A stretch of 64,000 nt of DNA from Bacteroidota bacterium (GTDB lineage: Bacteria > Bacteroidota > Bacteroidia > Flavobacteriales > Weeksellaceae). This document shows, one piece after another, positions 8,252 through 15,640 of the stretch (positions within the stretch are counted from its first letter, which is position 1; each line of letters begins with the position of its first letter). The position numbers were made by a program, and so were the translations under genes. The notes beneath the pieces are model-generated. The model had not been told where the DNA came from. It saw only the letters and a program-made list of their open reading frames with translations, and did not search any database. The stretch lies in the NCBI GenBank assembly GCA_018902795.1, contig JAHIQD010000019.1:294855-358854 (forward strand). The letters run 5' to 3'.

Positions 8252-9451
8252 TTACAAAACCTCAATCTGGTTTTTCAGCAAGTCTTCAAATTCGTCGCGT
8301 TTTCTGATCAAATGTGCTTTTCCGTCGAGGAACAGTACTTCCGCGGGTTTCAGCCTTGAGTTAAAGTTGGAACTCATTTCGAAACCATAAGCGCCGGCAT
8401 TTCTGAACACCAGGATGTCGCCTTCGCGGACTTCATTCAGCTTTCTGTCCCACGCGAAAGTGTCGGTTTCACAGATGTTTCCGACAACAGTGTAAATTCT
8501 CTCTGCACCTTTAGGGTTGGAAAGATTTTCGATGATATGATACGAATCGTAAAACATCGGACGGATCAGATGGTTGAAACCGGAGTTGATTCCCGCGAAA
8601 ACCGTTGCTGTCGTCTGTTTGATAACATTTGTTTTTACTACAAAATGACCGCTTTTGCTTACCAGATATTTTCCGGGTTCGAACCAAAGTTCAAATTTTT
8701 TACCTGATTCCTGTGAAAAATCGCTGACTGCTTTTTCCACTTTTTTACCGAGCGCTTTAACGTCTGTTTCCATGTCGCCTTCCTGATAAGGAACTTTAAA
8801 GCCGCTTCCCATATCCAAATATTTCAGGTTCGGAAAATGTTCGGCAAGACTGAACATAATTTCCAGGCCTTCCAGAAAAACGTTTGGATCTTTAATTTCG
8901 CTTCCGGTGTGCATGTGAAGTCCTTCTACATTGATGTTGGTAGTTTTCATCACGCGCTCAATATGACGGAGCTGATGAATGGAAATCCCAAATTTTGAAT
9001 CGATGTGTCCGGTCGAAATTTTGTAGTTTCCTCCCGCGAAAATGTGAGGATTAATTCTCACAAAAATGGGATAAGAATCACCATATTTGTTTCCGAACTG
9101 TTCCAAAATCGACATATTATCAATATTGATATGGACTTTGAAAGACATGGCTTCTTCGATTTCGGCCAAATCAACACAGTTTGGGGTGAAGAGGATTTTT
9201 GTAGGTTCAAAACCGGCTTTCAGTCCAAGCTTTACTTCATTTATCGAAACGCAGTCCAGATTGCCGCCCAGACTTTTCACGTATTTTAGGATATTAATGT
9301 TTGAGAGTGCTTTACAGGCATAGAAAAATCTCGTGCTCTTATGAAAAGACGAAGTGAGTTTTTCGTATTGAATTTTAATGGATTCGGCGTCGTACACATA
9401 TGTCGGCGTGCCATATTGTTCAGCAATTTTTAATAGATCTTTGTTGGTCAT
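8252..9451 (-). CDS. lysA: LysA, diaminopimelate decarboxylase
   Basis: A 399-residue PLP enzyme of fold type III that decarboxylates meso-diaminopimelate to L-lysine, the last step of lysine synthesis. Visible residues: the PLP lysine K47 in FFYACKALSN, HTGSE at 181-185, the EPGKYLV segment at 258-264, and the Cys-Glu pair in NICETDTF (C327, E328) that completes the active site across the dimer. Length is usual. The ATG lies only about 20 bases after a Rho-independent terminator, leaving no room for a complete promoter between them; transcription therefore has to pass through the terminator. A lysine-rich small reading frame precedes that terminator (see the leader entry), so attenuation by lysine supply is a good hypothesis. 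Confidence 0.96.
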   Translation of the reverse strand: MTNKDLLKIAEQYGTPTYVYDAESIKIQYEKLTSSFHKSTRFFYACKALSNINILKYVKSLGGNLDCVSINEVKLGLKAGFEPTKILFTPNCVDLAEIEEAMSFKVHINIDNMSILEQFGNKYGDSYPIFVRINPHIFAGGNYKISTGHIDSKFGISIHQLRHIERVMKTTNINVEGLHMHTGSEIKDPNVFLEGLEIMFSLAEHFPNLKYLDMGSGFKVPYQEGDMETDVKALGKKVEKAVSDFSQESGKKFELWFEPGKYLVSKSGHFVVKTNVIKQTTATVFAGINSGFNHLIRPMFYDSYHIIENLSNPKGAERIYTVVGNICETDTFAWDRKLNEVREGDILVFRNAGAYGFEMSSNFNSRLKPAEVLFLDGKAHLIRKRDEFEDLLKNQIEVL

Positions 9452-9471
9452 TTTATCATTTAATTTAAAAT

Positions 9472-9502
9472 AAAAAAAAGCAAGCCCCGAAAGAGCCTGC
9501 TT
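9472..9502 (-). terminator. Rho-independent terminator / candidate attenuator before lysA
   Basis: On the minus strand AAGCAGGCTC pairs with GGGCTTGCTT (ten pairs, two of them G-T wobbles) around a five-base loop, followed directly by a run of T. The 5' arm can alternatively pair: GCTCTT (9496-9491) is complementary to AAGAGC (9531-9526), which overlaps the stop codon of the leader frame. The two pairings exclude each other, as in ribosome-controlled attenuators. Confidence 0.8.
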
Positions 9503-9529
9503 GATTATTTGGTTATCAATATTCAGCTC

Positions 9530-9607
9530 TTAACACACCATATTTCCCTTAGAGGAAATCTTTTTCCCCTTAGAAGTAACTTTCTTTATTGATGTAAAAG
9601 CGTTCAT
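9530..9607 (-). CDS. lysine-rich leader peptide of lysA (candidate)
   Basis: A 25-codon frame, ATG to TAA, upstream of lysA on the same strand. The peptide begins MNAFTSIKK and ends GNMVC; six of its 25 residues are lysine (positions 8, 9, 13, 15, 16 and 20), two pairs being adjacent. A -7 promoter element lies 27 bases before the ATG and the attenuator-like terminator begins 28 bases after the stop. A stretch of lysine codons in front of the gene for the last enzyme of lysine synthesis is what is expected for a ribosome-stalling leader: stalled ribosomes would leave AAGAGC free to form the antiterminator, whereas a ribosome reaching the stop codon would cover it. I see the parts directly; the regulation is inferred. 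It may instead be a chance frame, since lysine codons are common in A-rich DNA. Confidence 0.6.
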   Translation of the reverse strand: MNAFTSIKKVTSKGKKISSKGNMVC

Positions 9608-9633
9608 ATTTATATAATTTCCGGAATTTTTTT

Positions 9634-9641
9634 CAAAAATA
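9634..9641 (-). promoter_or_regulatory. -7 promoter element for the lysA leader
   Basis: TATTTTTG on the minus strand fits TAnnTTTG exactly. Transcription would begin roughly 20-25 bases before the leader ATG. No convincing TTG is present at the -33 position, so the promoter call is tentative. Confidence 0.4.
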
Positions 9642-9667
9642 ATTTTTTTTATTTAATTCTGCACTAT

Positions 9668-10894
9668 TTATTTTGAAGGTATTGGCGAAATTTCAAAATC
9701 TCCACGCAAAAGCGCCAGTTTCAGGTCGTTCTCCAAATCGCCTGCTGATGTTTCAATGTTGATTTTTAATGCTGAAATTTTCTTCAGGGTGTTGATCTGG
9801 GTATGAAGTTCGTAAAATCCATAACTTTTCAGATGTCCTTTTTCAAAAATCAGGAAAGATTTTTCACCTAATGTCCGGCCTGCAGAAAGCCACATTTCCG
9901 TTCGGTTTTTCAGACTGATTGCTTTTGTTAATTCGTCCGGGTCAGCAAACTGGCTTTGGCTTTTGATGAAACTTACCGCTTTAAGGCCCTGGGTGAAAGA
10001 TTTGAATTTCAACAAAGGCTTAGCTTCTTTCTGACTGGAAATTTTCTCCACGAAATATTTCCCGTTTTTATGATAAAGCCCGAACTGAAGCGTTTCGCGT
10101 TTTCGCAAACCTTTACTTTTCATCATCAGTTTTGCAAGAATATCATTTCCGGTTAAATCATAATGAATCTGTTCCACGTCTTCCTGAATCTGTTTCCAGC
10201 GTTTTGATTTAGAATTGAAAATGACTTTGGAAAACTTGCTTAAATCATCAACGAAATCGTAGAATATAATTTTTCCTTCCGCATTCTGCAGGTAGATAAT
10301 TCCTCTTTCGAAGGGTAAATCCTGGGTTAAGTTTCTTACTTTGTTGAGGTAAGTTTTAGCATTGAATTCTTCATGGTGCTGCTGAATGATCTCGGAGTCT
10401 TTGTCCTTAATCATTAAAAGTTTAAAAAGGTCTAAAGTCGCCCGTGCATCTCCAGAAGCGCGGTGCTGGTCGAGTAAAGGTATTCCCAGCGATTTTACGA
10501 GTTTTCCTAAAGAATAACTTTCAGCCTCGGGAATAAGTTTTTTCGCTAACGGAATGGTGTCTAAGGTGTTGATTTTGAATTCGTAACCAAGGCGTTTGAA
10601 CTCCTGGCGAAGCATCCGGTAATCAAAATCAATATTGTGACCGACTAGCGTGGTGTTTTCAGTAATTTCGACCACTCTTTTGGCGATTTCATGGAATTTA
10701 GGGGCTGTTTTCACCATTTTTGGTGAAATTTTAGTCAGTTTCTGGACAAATGGGGTGATGTCGCTTTCGGGATTTACCAAAGAAATAAATTGGTCAACAA
10801 TTTCGTGACCATCATATTTATAAACGGCAATTTCAATGATGCTTTCTTTCCTGAAACCTGCTCCGTTACTTTCTATATCAATTACTGAATACAT
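9668..10894 (-). CDS. DEDDh 3'-5' exonuclease (DnaQ-like) with degenerate GIY-YIG-like region
   Basis: A 408-residue protein. Residues 1-165 are a DnaQ-type exonuclease with D6 and E8 (VIDIESNG), HNIDFD at 86-91 and H144/D149 (QHRASGDA), so the DEDDh residues are complete. Residues about 190-290 line up with the Cho/UvrC-like GIY-YIG module that follows such exonucleases in many bacteria: LPFERGIIYLQNAEGKIIFYD resembles the GIY...YIG strands, and KSKRW...YDLTGNDILAKLM resembles the helix after it. The signature is however destroyed (GII-Y and FYD in place of GIY and YIG), so the endonuclease part is probably inactive. The C-terminal 110 residues have no assignment. A DNA repair or editing role is likely, but not specified by the sequence. 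Confidence 0.85.
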   Translation of the reverse strand: MYSVIDIESNGAGFRKESIIEIAVYKYDGHEIVDQFISLVNPESDITPFVQKLTKISPKMVKTAPKFHEIAKRVVEITENTTLVGHNIDFDYRMLRQEFKRLGYEFKINTLDTIPLAKKLIPEAESYSLGKLVKSLGIPLLDQHRASGDARATLDLFKLLMIKDKDSEIIQQHHEEFNAKTYLNKVRNLTQDLPFERGIIYLQNAEGKIIFYDFVDDLSKFSKVIFNSKSKRWKQIQEDVEQIHYDLTGNDILAKLMMKSKGLRKRETLQFGLYHKNGKYFVEKISSQKEAKPLLKFKSFTQGLKAVSFIKSQSQFADPDELTKAISLKNRTEMWLSAGRTLGEKSFLIFEKGHLKSYGFYELHTQINTLKKISALKINIETSAGDLENDLKLALLRGDFEISPIPSK

Positions 10895-10911
10895 TGTTTT
10901 TTACTACTTTT

Positions 10912-10932
10912 GGCATTGATAATTGTGCATTG
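10912..10932 (-). repeat. three degenerate heptamers upstream of the exonuclease gene
   Basis: On the minus strand CAATGCA-CAATTAT-CAATGCC forms three 7-bp units beginning CAAT, ending 18 bases before the ATG. TTTTGGCA/TGCCAAAA arms also make an 8-bp inverted repeat here. It is the weakest of the heptamer-repeat loci in this window. Confidence 0.35.
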
Positions 10933-10948
10933 CCAAAATCGCCGCAAT

Positions 10949-12475
10949 TTACCTTCTTCTTCCGCCCAAACCAAACATTCCCAATACAAATTTTGCGCCT
11001 TCTCTCGCCAAGGTCGTTGTAAAGGTTCTTCCAGCCCTTGATTTCATTACAGATTCAAAAACTCCCGGTTCTTCTTTTACAGGGCGCGTTGGTTGAGTAG
11101 GAGGTGCATTCTGTACAGCCTGTTCCATTCTGCTGGTCAACATTTCGTAAGCGGAATCTTTATTCACGGTCTGCTCATATTTTGCCACCAACGCTGAACG
11201 TGATGTTAAATCTGAAACTTCAGCATCGTTCAGGATATCCATTCTTGATTCCGGGGAAATCAGATAAGTATGAACCAGCGGTGTCGGAATTCCTTTTTCA
11301 TCCAGTGCAGTGATGAACGCTTCACCAATCCCAAGATTCTGGATGAGTTCGTCTGCCTTATAATATTCTGTAATGGGATAGTTTTCAACAGCTTTTGAAA
11401 TTTCTTTTCTGTCTTTTGCTGTAAATCCGCGGAGTGCATGCTGAATTTTTAATCCAAGCTGCGATAAAACGTTTTCCGGAACATCACCGGGAATTTGCGT
11501 GATAAAATAAATCCCAACCCCTTTGGACCGGATCAGTTTCACCATTGTTTCTATCTGATTAAGCAGTGCTTTGGAGGCTTCATTAAAAATTAAATGCGCC
11601 TCATCGATAAACAGTACCAGTTTTGGTTTTCCGGAATCTCCTTCTTCAGGAAAGTTCATGTAAATTTCTGCAAACAATGAAAGCATGAATGTTGAAAATA
11701 ATTGAGGTTGATTTTGGATATTGCCAACTCTTAGGATGTTTACCACTCCTTTTCCGTCTCTTTGTTGCAGCAAATCTTCAACATCAAAGCTTGGTTCCCC
11801 AAAAAACTGCGCAGCTCCCTGTTGCTCTAATGCTACGATAGAACGGAGAATGGTGCCCAAGGAAGCGGGTGCAATAGATCCGTAATTATTGGCTAAATCA
11901 GCTTTCCCTTGAGGATTATCTGTAACGTATTGCAGTACTTTTTTTAAATCATCCAAATCGATCAATGGCAAACCTTTGTCATCACAATATTTGAAGACAA
12001 TCGAAATGATACTTTGTTGAGTGTCATTAAGTTCCAGAATTTTTGATAATAAAACAGGTCCGAATTCGGTAACGGTTGCTCTTAATTTCACTCCTTTTTC
12101 TCCTGAAATTGTCATCAATTCTACAGGAAAAGCCTGAGGCTGATAAGGCAATTGAGTTTTGGCATAGCGTTCAGAAATGATTGAATTTTCTGCACCCGGT
12201 TCTGCAATTCCGGAGAAATCTCCTTTAATATCCAAAACCAAAGAAGGAATTCCCAGGTGTGAAAGCTGTTCTGCAAAAACCTGCAGCGTTTTGGTTTTTC
12301 CGGTTCCTGTTGCGCCGGCAATTAAACCGTGTCTGTTAATGGTTTTCAGCGGGATTTTCACATCAACTTCCGTTACCACCTCGCCGTCGAGCATTCCTTT
12401 TCCTAAAGTGATATACTCTCCTTTTGCTGAATATCTTGAGTAAAGTTCCTGAATAAATTTCGCTTTATCTGCCAT
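10949..12475 (-). CDS. HerA-like DUF853 ATPase
   Basis: A 508-residue P-loop ATPase of the helicase HerA-like (DUF853) family. Walker A is GATGTGKT at 54-61, preceded by NRHGLIAG; Walker B is the LVLFIDEAHLIFNEA segment in the middle, and FITQIPGDVPENVLSQLG is the typical sensor segment. The C-terminal 60 residues are linker plus a Gly/Arg tail (LGGRRR). Relatives are annotated as putative DNA translocases or helicases; their cell role is not well known. The ATG is clear and the gene is divergent from the small copper-locus protein. It lies 55 bases before the exonuclease gene on the same strand, consistent with co-transcription. Confidence 0.88.
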   Translation of the reverse strand: MADKAKFIQELYSRYSAKGEYITLGKGMLDGEVVTEVDVKIPLKTINRHGLIAGATGTGKTKTLQVFAEQLSHLGIPSLVLDIKGDFSGIAEPGAENSIISERYAKTQLPYQPQAFPVELMTISGEKGVKLRATVTEFGPVLLSKILELNDTQQSIISIVFKYCDDKGLPLIDLDDLKKVLQYVTDNPQGKADLANNYGSIAPASLGTILRSIVALEQQGAAQFFGEPSFDVEDLLQQRDGKGVVNILRVGNIQNQPQLFSTFMLSLFAEIYMNFPEEGDSGKPKLVLFIDEAHLIFNEASKALLNQIETMVKLIRSKGVGIYFITQIPGDVPENVLSQLGLKIQHALRGFTAKDRKEISKAVENYPITEYYKADELIQNLGIGEAFITALDEKGIPTPLVHTYLISPESRMDILNDAEVSDLTSRSALVAKYEQTVNKDSAYEMLTSRMEQAVQNAPPTQPTRPVKEEPGVFESVMKSRAGRTFTTTLAREGAKFVLGMFGLGGRRR

Positions 12476-12574
12476 TTGTTAAGTGTGTTTGAAACTATAA
12501 AGATAGAAAATATTGAGAATTATATATATTTTTTATTTAAAAATAAATATGCAAACAATGATGAAAGTCATTTT

Positions 12575-12598
12575 AATTAAGATTAAAAAGTCTTAATT
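12575..12598. promoter_or_regulatory. inverted repeat upstream of copper-receptor locus
   Basis: Perfect 8-bp arms AATTAAGA and TCTTAATT separated by eight bases, ending 12 bases before the ATG at 12611. Position and symmetry suit an operator for the copper-uptake genes downstream, or a leader hairpin. The arms are AT-rich, so chance is not excluded. Confidence 0.45.
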
Positions 12599-12610
12599 TT
12601 AAACCCGCAA

Positions 12611-12973
12611 ATGAAACGCTTTTTTACGTACATATTGTCTATTATTATTTTCACTGTGAGTTTTCAGAATTCTTTGCTGATGATTGATTATCAAATCAAC
12701 AGAGATTTTTACGAAATTCACTGTATCAATAAATCGAAACCTGAGATGAACTGTCACGGAAAATGTCAGATGAAAAAGGAATCCGATAAAACAACAAGTC
12801 TTGTCAATTTGGTAAAATATTCATTTGAATTTAATATTTTACCGGCAAAACCGGCAGAATTTAATCTGAACACGAATGTAATCTGTGATTTTCAGAAAAC
12901 GGATTTTATATATTTTACTCAAATTATTCCCTTAGGTTTCTACACGATAGATCCTCATCCGCCTCAAATTTGA
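12611..12973 (+). CDS. small secreted/anchored protein with NCHGKC motif
   Basis: A 120-residue protein with an N-terminal hydrophobic segment (about residues 5-25) that could be a signal or an anchor. The recognisable part is HCINKSKPEMNCHGKCQMKK at residues 37-56, giving Cys38, Cys48, His49, Cys52 and a Met, a good soft-metal ligand set. The protein ends PHPPQI. Proteins with a C-x-NK-x-KPEM-x-C-x-GKC pattern are familiar to me as short genes just before TonB-dependent receptors in flavobacteria. The receptor that follows is of the copper type, so copper binding in the periplasm is a fair inference. An 8-bp inverted repeat precedes the start. No named family is claimed. Confidence 0.72.
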   Translation: MKRFFTYILSIIIFTVSFQNSLLMIDYQINRDFYEIHCINKSKPEMNCHGKCQMKKESDKTTSLVNLVKYSFEFNILPAKPAEFNLNTNVICDFQKTDFIYFTQIIPLGFYTIDPHPPQI

Positions 12974-13053
12974 TTTCAGCTTTCCTCAAAATTACTTTGT
13001 CTTTTCTAAAGATAAAGCAGTAATTCGTTATCAAAAAATCAAATTTAAAACGC

Positions 13054-15078
13054 ATGAAAAATCTAAATACAATTGTTTTTCAGCAAGGTAAGTATGCTGT
13101 TGCAGCACTAGGCCTGCTGATTTCAGATCTTCTTTTCTCTCAGGAAAACACAGATTCTCTCTATCAAAATATAGAAGTGGTGAAAATCACGAAACTTTTA
13201 CCAAAAAATAAAGAAAAAATTGAAACCCAAAATTCCGATTTGCTAAGTCATGATGCAGGAAAATTTCTTCAGCAGATTCCTGAAATTTCAGGGATTAAAA
13301 AAGCGGGAAATTACGCGACTGATCCGGTTTTGCGCGGATTTAAATATGAACAGCTGAACATCGTTATCGATGGTGCTTCAAACGCGGTAAATGCTTGCCC
13401 GAGCAGAATGGATCCTGCAGTAAGTCAGGTGAACATGAATATGGTAAAGGAGGTTGAAATTTTCAAAGGTCCTTATCATTTTCGCCATGGGAATGCTTTA
13501 GGCGGAACGATTAATTTTATTACAATTCCTCCTGTTTTTTCCGACAAAACCAATGTAAACGGAAGAATTTCTCTGGGTTATGAAAGCAATGGAAATATTC
13601 TGAGGAATGAAGGGTTTGCGCAGCTTTCATCCAAAAAAACTGTTTGGGACATTTTCGGTTCTTATCAAAAAGGTGACCGCTACAAAGACGGAAACGGTAA
13701 TGAAGTGCGGTCTGCGTTTCTAAGGTATAATGTTGGAACAAAAGCCAATTTTAAATGGAACTATAATAATACAACGAATGTTCAGATCAATTCAAACCAG
13801 GGACGGGATGTGGAATTTGCTGCACTCAAAATGGATTTGCTTTTTGATAAAACCTGGATGATTCAACTCGGTCATTTGGCGGAATTTCAGAATTCTCTGT
13901 TGAAGAATATTAATTTCAATTCCTATTTTTCAATTGTTGAACATTCAATGGGAAATGCTGATTTATCAATGGTTTCAGACGTCAGAACCAGAACTTACGG
14001 AGCCAGAACCGAATCGAAATTTGCTAAAAACAAAAATGTGTTTTTCACCGGTTTCGACTTTAAACACGAAGAAGCAATGAATCTGAGTTCAAAAATGTCG
14101 ATGGCAATGCCGATGATGATGGATGGAACTTCGTGGCAGACTTCGCATATCGATCAGCTGGGATGGTTCAGTGAATATCAGTATTTTTTCAGAAATTCAA
14201 AATTTACAGCTTCTTTAAGACTGGATTATAATGAAGCAAATGCAGAAAATCCTTCTAAATTGTTTACAAACCTTTATGGAAAAACAAATTCTGAAGATTT
14301 TAATCACAGTTTGAGTTTGGGTTACAGTTATGGAATTACCAAAAACGCTCAGCTCGCAATTTGGATGGGAAGAGCGCAGCGCAGTGCAAGTTTAACCGAA
14401 CGTTTTATCAACCGTTTTCCCGTGGGTTCAGATGATTATCAGTATGTCGGAAATCCTTTATTGAAGCCGGAAACCAACAATCAGGCTGATCTTATCTTTA
14501 CTTTCAAAAAAGAAAAAATTTATTTCCAGATTGATGGGTTTTACTCTTTGATGCAGGATTATATTTCCGGTGTTGTCCGTCCGGATATTAAGCCCAATTC
14601 AATGATGGTCCCGGGAACAAGACAGTTTCAGAATATTGAAAAAGCTTTCAGAACAGGTGTTGAAGCAAATTTTAACTGGAAATTTTTACCAAAATACAGA
14701 ACAGAAATGGCTGTGGCCTACACCTACGGTGAAGATCTGAATACCAAAAACCCGCTTCCGGAAATTGCGCCGCTGGATTTCAGATGGAGGTTGGAAGCTG
14801 ATTTTTCTCAGGTGGTTTTAGGCCTTCATTACCGGTTTGCCGCCAATCAGAAAAGGATCAATCCTGGGTTTGGGGAATTAATGACAAAAGATTTTTCTCT
14901 GTTTGATTTTAATGCAAAATATAATGTGTTCAATAATGCTTTCTTAAGTTTTGAAGTGTCAAATATTTTCAACCGGGCTTATGCAGAACATTTGAACCGA
15001 ACGCTTTCGGGCGACAGTCATCAGAGGATTTTAGAGCGCGGAAGAAGTTTTAACTGCGCGTTTACGTATCGTTTTTAA
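13054..15078 (+). CDS. OprC/NosA-type TonB-dependent copper receptor
   Basis: A 674-residue TonB-dependent outer-membrane receptor: signal peptide (about 1-30), plug domain (about 60-165, ending FRHGNALGGTINF) and a beta-barrel finishing with an aromatic residue (FTYRF). The plug has NACPSRMDP with Cys115 and Met119, i.e. the CxxxM pair, and the barrel has EHSMGN with His297 and Met299, i.e. HxM. In Pseudomonas OprC this CxxxM-HxM set binds copper. A Met-rich loop (MSMAMPMMM at 348-356) adds to the picture. I therefore read it as a copper importer, probably feeding the cbb3 and other cuproenzymes. It follows the NCHGKC small protein. Length and fold fit the OprC/NosA group rather than siderophore receptors, and there is no carboxypeptidase-like N-terminal extension. 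Confidence 0.88.
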   Translation: MKNLNTIVFQQGKYAVAALGLLISDLLFSQENTDSLYQNIEVVKITKLLPKNKEKIETQNSDLLSHDAGKFLQQIPEISGIKKAGNYATDPVLRGFKYEQLNIVIDGASNAVNACPSRMDPAVSQVNMNMVKEVEIFKGPYHFRHGNALGGTINFITIPPVFSDKTNVNGRISLGYESNGNILRNEGFAQLSSKKTVWDIFGSYQKGDRYKDGNGNEVRSAFLRYNVGTKANFKWNYNNTTNVQINSNQGRDVEFAALKMDLLFDKTWMIQLGHLAEFQNSLLKNINFNSYFSIVEHSMGNADLSMVSDVRTRTYGARTESKFAKNKNVFFTGFDFKHEEAMNLSSKMSMAMPMMMDGTSWQTSHIDQLGWFSEYQYFFRNSKFTASLRLDYNEANAENPSKLFTNLYGKTNSEDFNHSLSLGYSYGITKNAQLAIWMGRAQRSASLTERFINRFPVGSDDYQYVGNPLLKPETNNQADLIFTFKKEKIYFQIDGFYSLMQDYISGVVRPDIKPNSMMVPGTRQFQNIEKAFRTGVEANFNWKFLPKYRTEMAVAYTYGEDLNTKNPLPEIAPLDFRWRLEADFSQVVLGLHYRFAANQKRINPGFGELMTKDFSLFDFNAKYNVFNNAFLSFEVSNIFNRAYAEHLNRTLSGDSHQRILERGRSFNCAFTYRF

Positions 15079-15168
15079 AAAACAGTAAACTACATCTTTC
15101 TTTAGAGATTTCAGCAACAGCAAACTGCTATTTTTTTATTAAATTTGTTAAATCTCAAATACAAAGTA

Positions 15169-15612
15169 ATGAAAAGAACCGAAATCTTATTAAAGATCAT
15201 TGAAGAACAGAAAAAAGTAATAGAAAGTTTACAACAGTCTGTTAATCAATATAAAACTGAATCCGATATGGATGAAGAAAGCACCCACGATCCTGAAGAT
15301 TTTTCTCATCAGACAGAAGCTAAAGATATGCAGCTGCGGTTTGAAAAAACCATTAAAGCTGCTGAGCAAAATCTCAAATTTCTGGAAAATGAAAAAGAAA
15401 AGTCACATGATAAGATTGAAAACGGATGCGTCATCGAAACCGACAAAAACTTTTTGTTCGTGGGAATTTCTGTGCCGGTTTTTAAAATTGGAGATAAAGA
15501 GGTCGTTTCTTTTTCTGAGGAAGCCCCAATTTTTGAAAATATCAAAGGAAAAAAGGTGGGCGAGCAAGTGAAAGTTAGAGATATATCATTTGTCATTCAG
15601 TCATTTAGCTAA
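15169..15612 (+). CDS. GreA/GreB-like transcription elongation factor
   Basis: A 147-residue protein whose C-terminal 65 residues match the FKBP-like GreA/GreB domain (GCVIETDKNFLFVGISV ... VRDISFVIQSF). The N-terminal part is a long charged coiled coil. The DPEDFSHQTEAKD segment sits where GreA has its acidic tip, so RNA cleavage stimulation in the RNA polymerase secondary channel is possible. The frame is open further upstream, but the methionine before KRTEILLKIIEEQ is the natural start. Related proteins occur widely in Bacteroidota beside the true GreA. Its place between the copper receptor and a TauE/SafE permease may be chance. Exact activity is unproven. Confidence 0.75.
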   Translation: MKRTEILLKIIEEQKKVIESLQQSVNQYKTESDMDEESTHDPEDFSHQTEAKDMQLRFEKTIKAAEQNLKFLENEKEKSHDKIENGCVIETDKNFLFVGISVPVFKIGDKEVVSFSEEAPIFENIKGKKVGEQVKVRDISFVIQSFS

Positions 15613-15640
15613 TTTTTAATATTTAAAACTCAACAACTGC

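Noticed and set aside
8179..8265. N-terminal extension of the TonB-C-like gene into lysA
   Set aside because: It would place 29 residues before a perfect signal peptide and overlap lysA; the ATG at 8178 is the natural start.
9472..9502. Ordinary terminator of the upstream exonuclease gene
   Set aside because: It lies about 165 bases after that gene's stop and only about 20 bases before lysA, with a small frame and -7 box between; not fully excluded.
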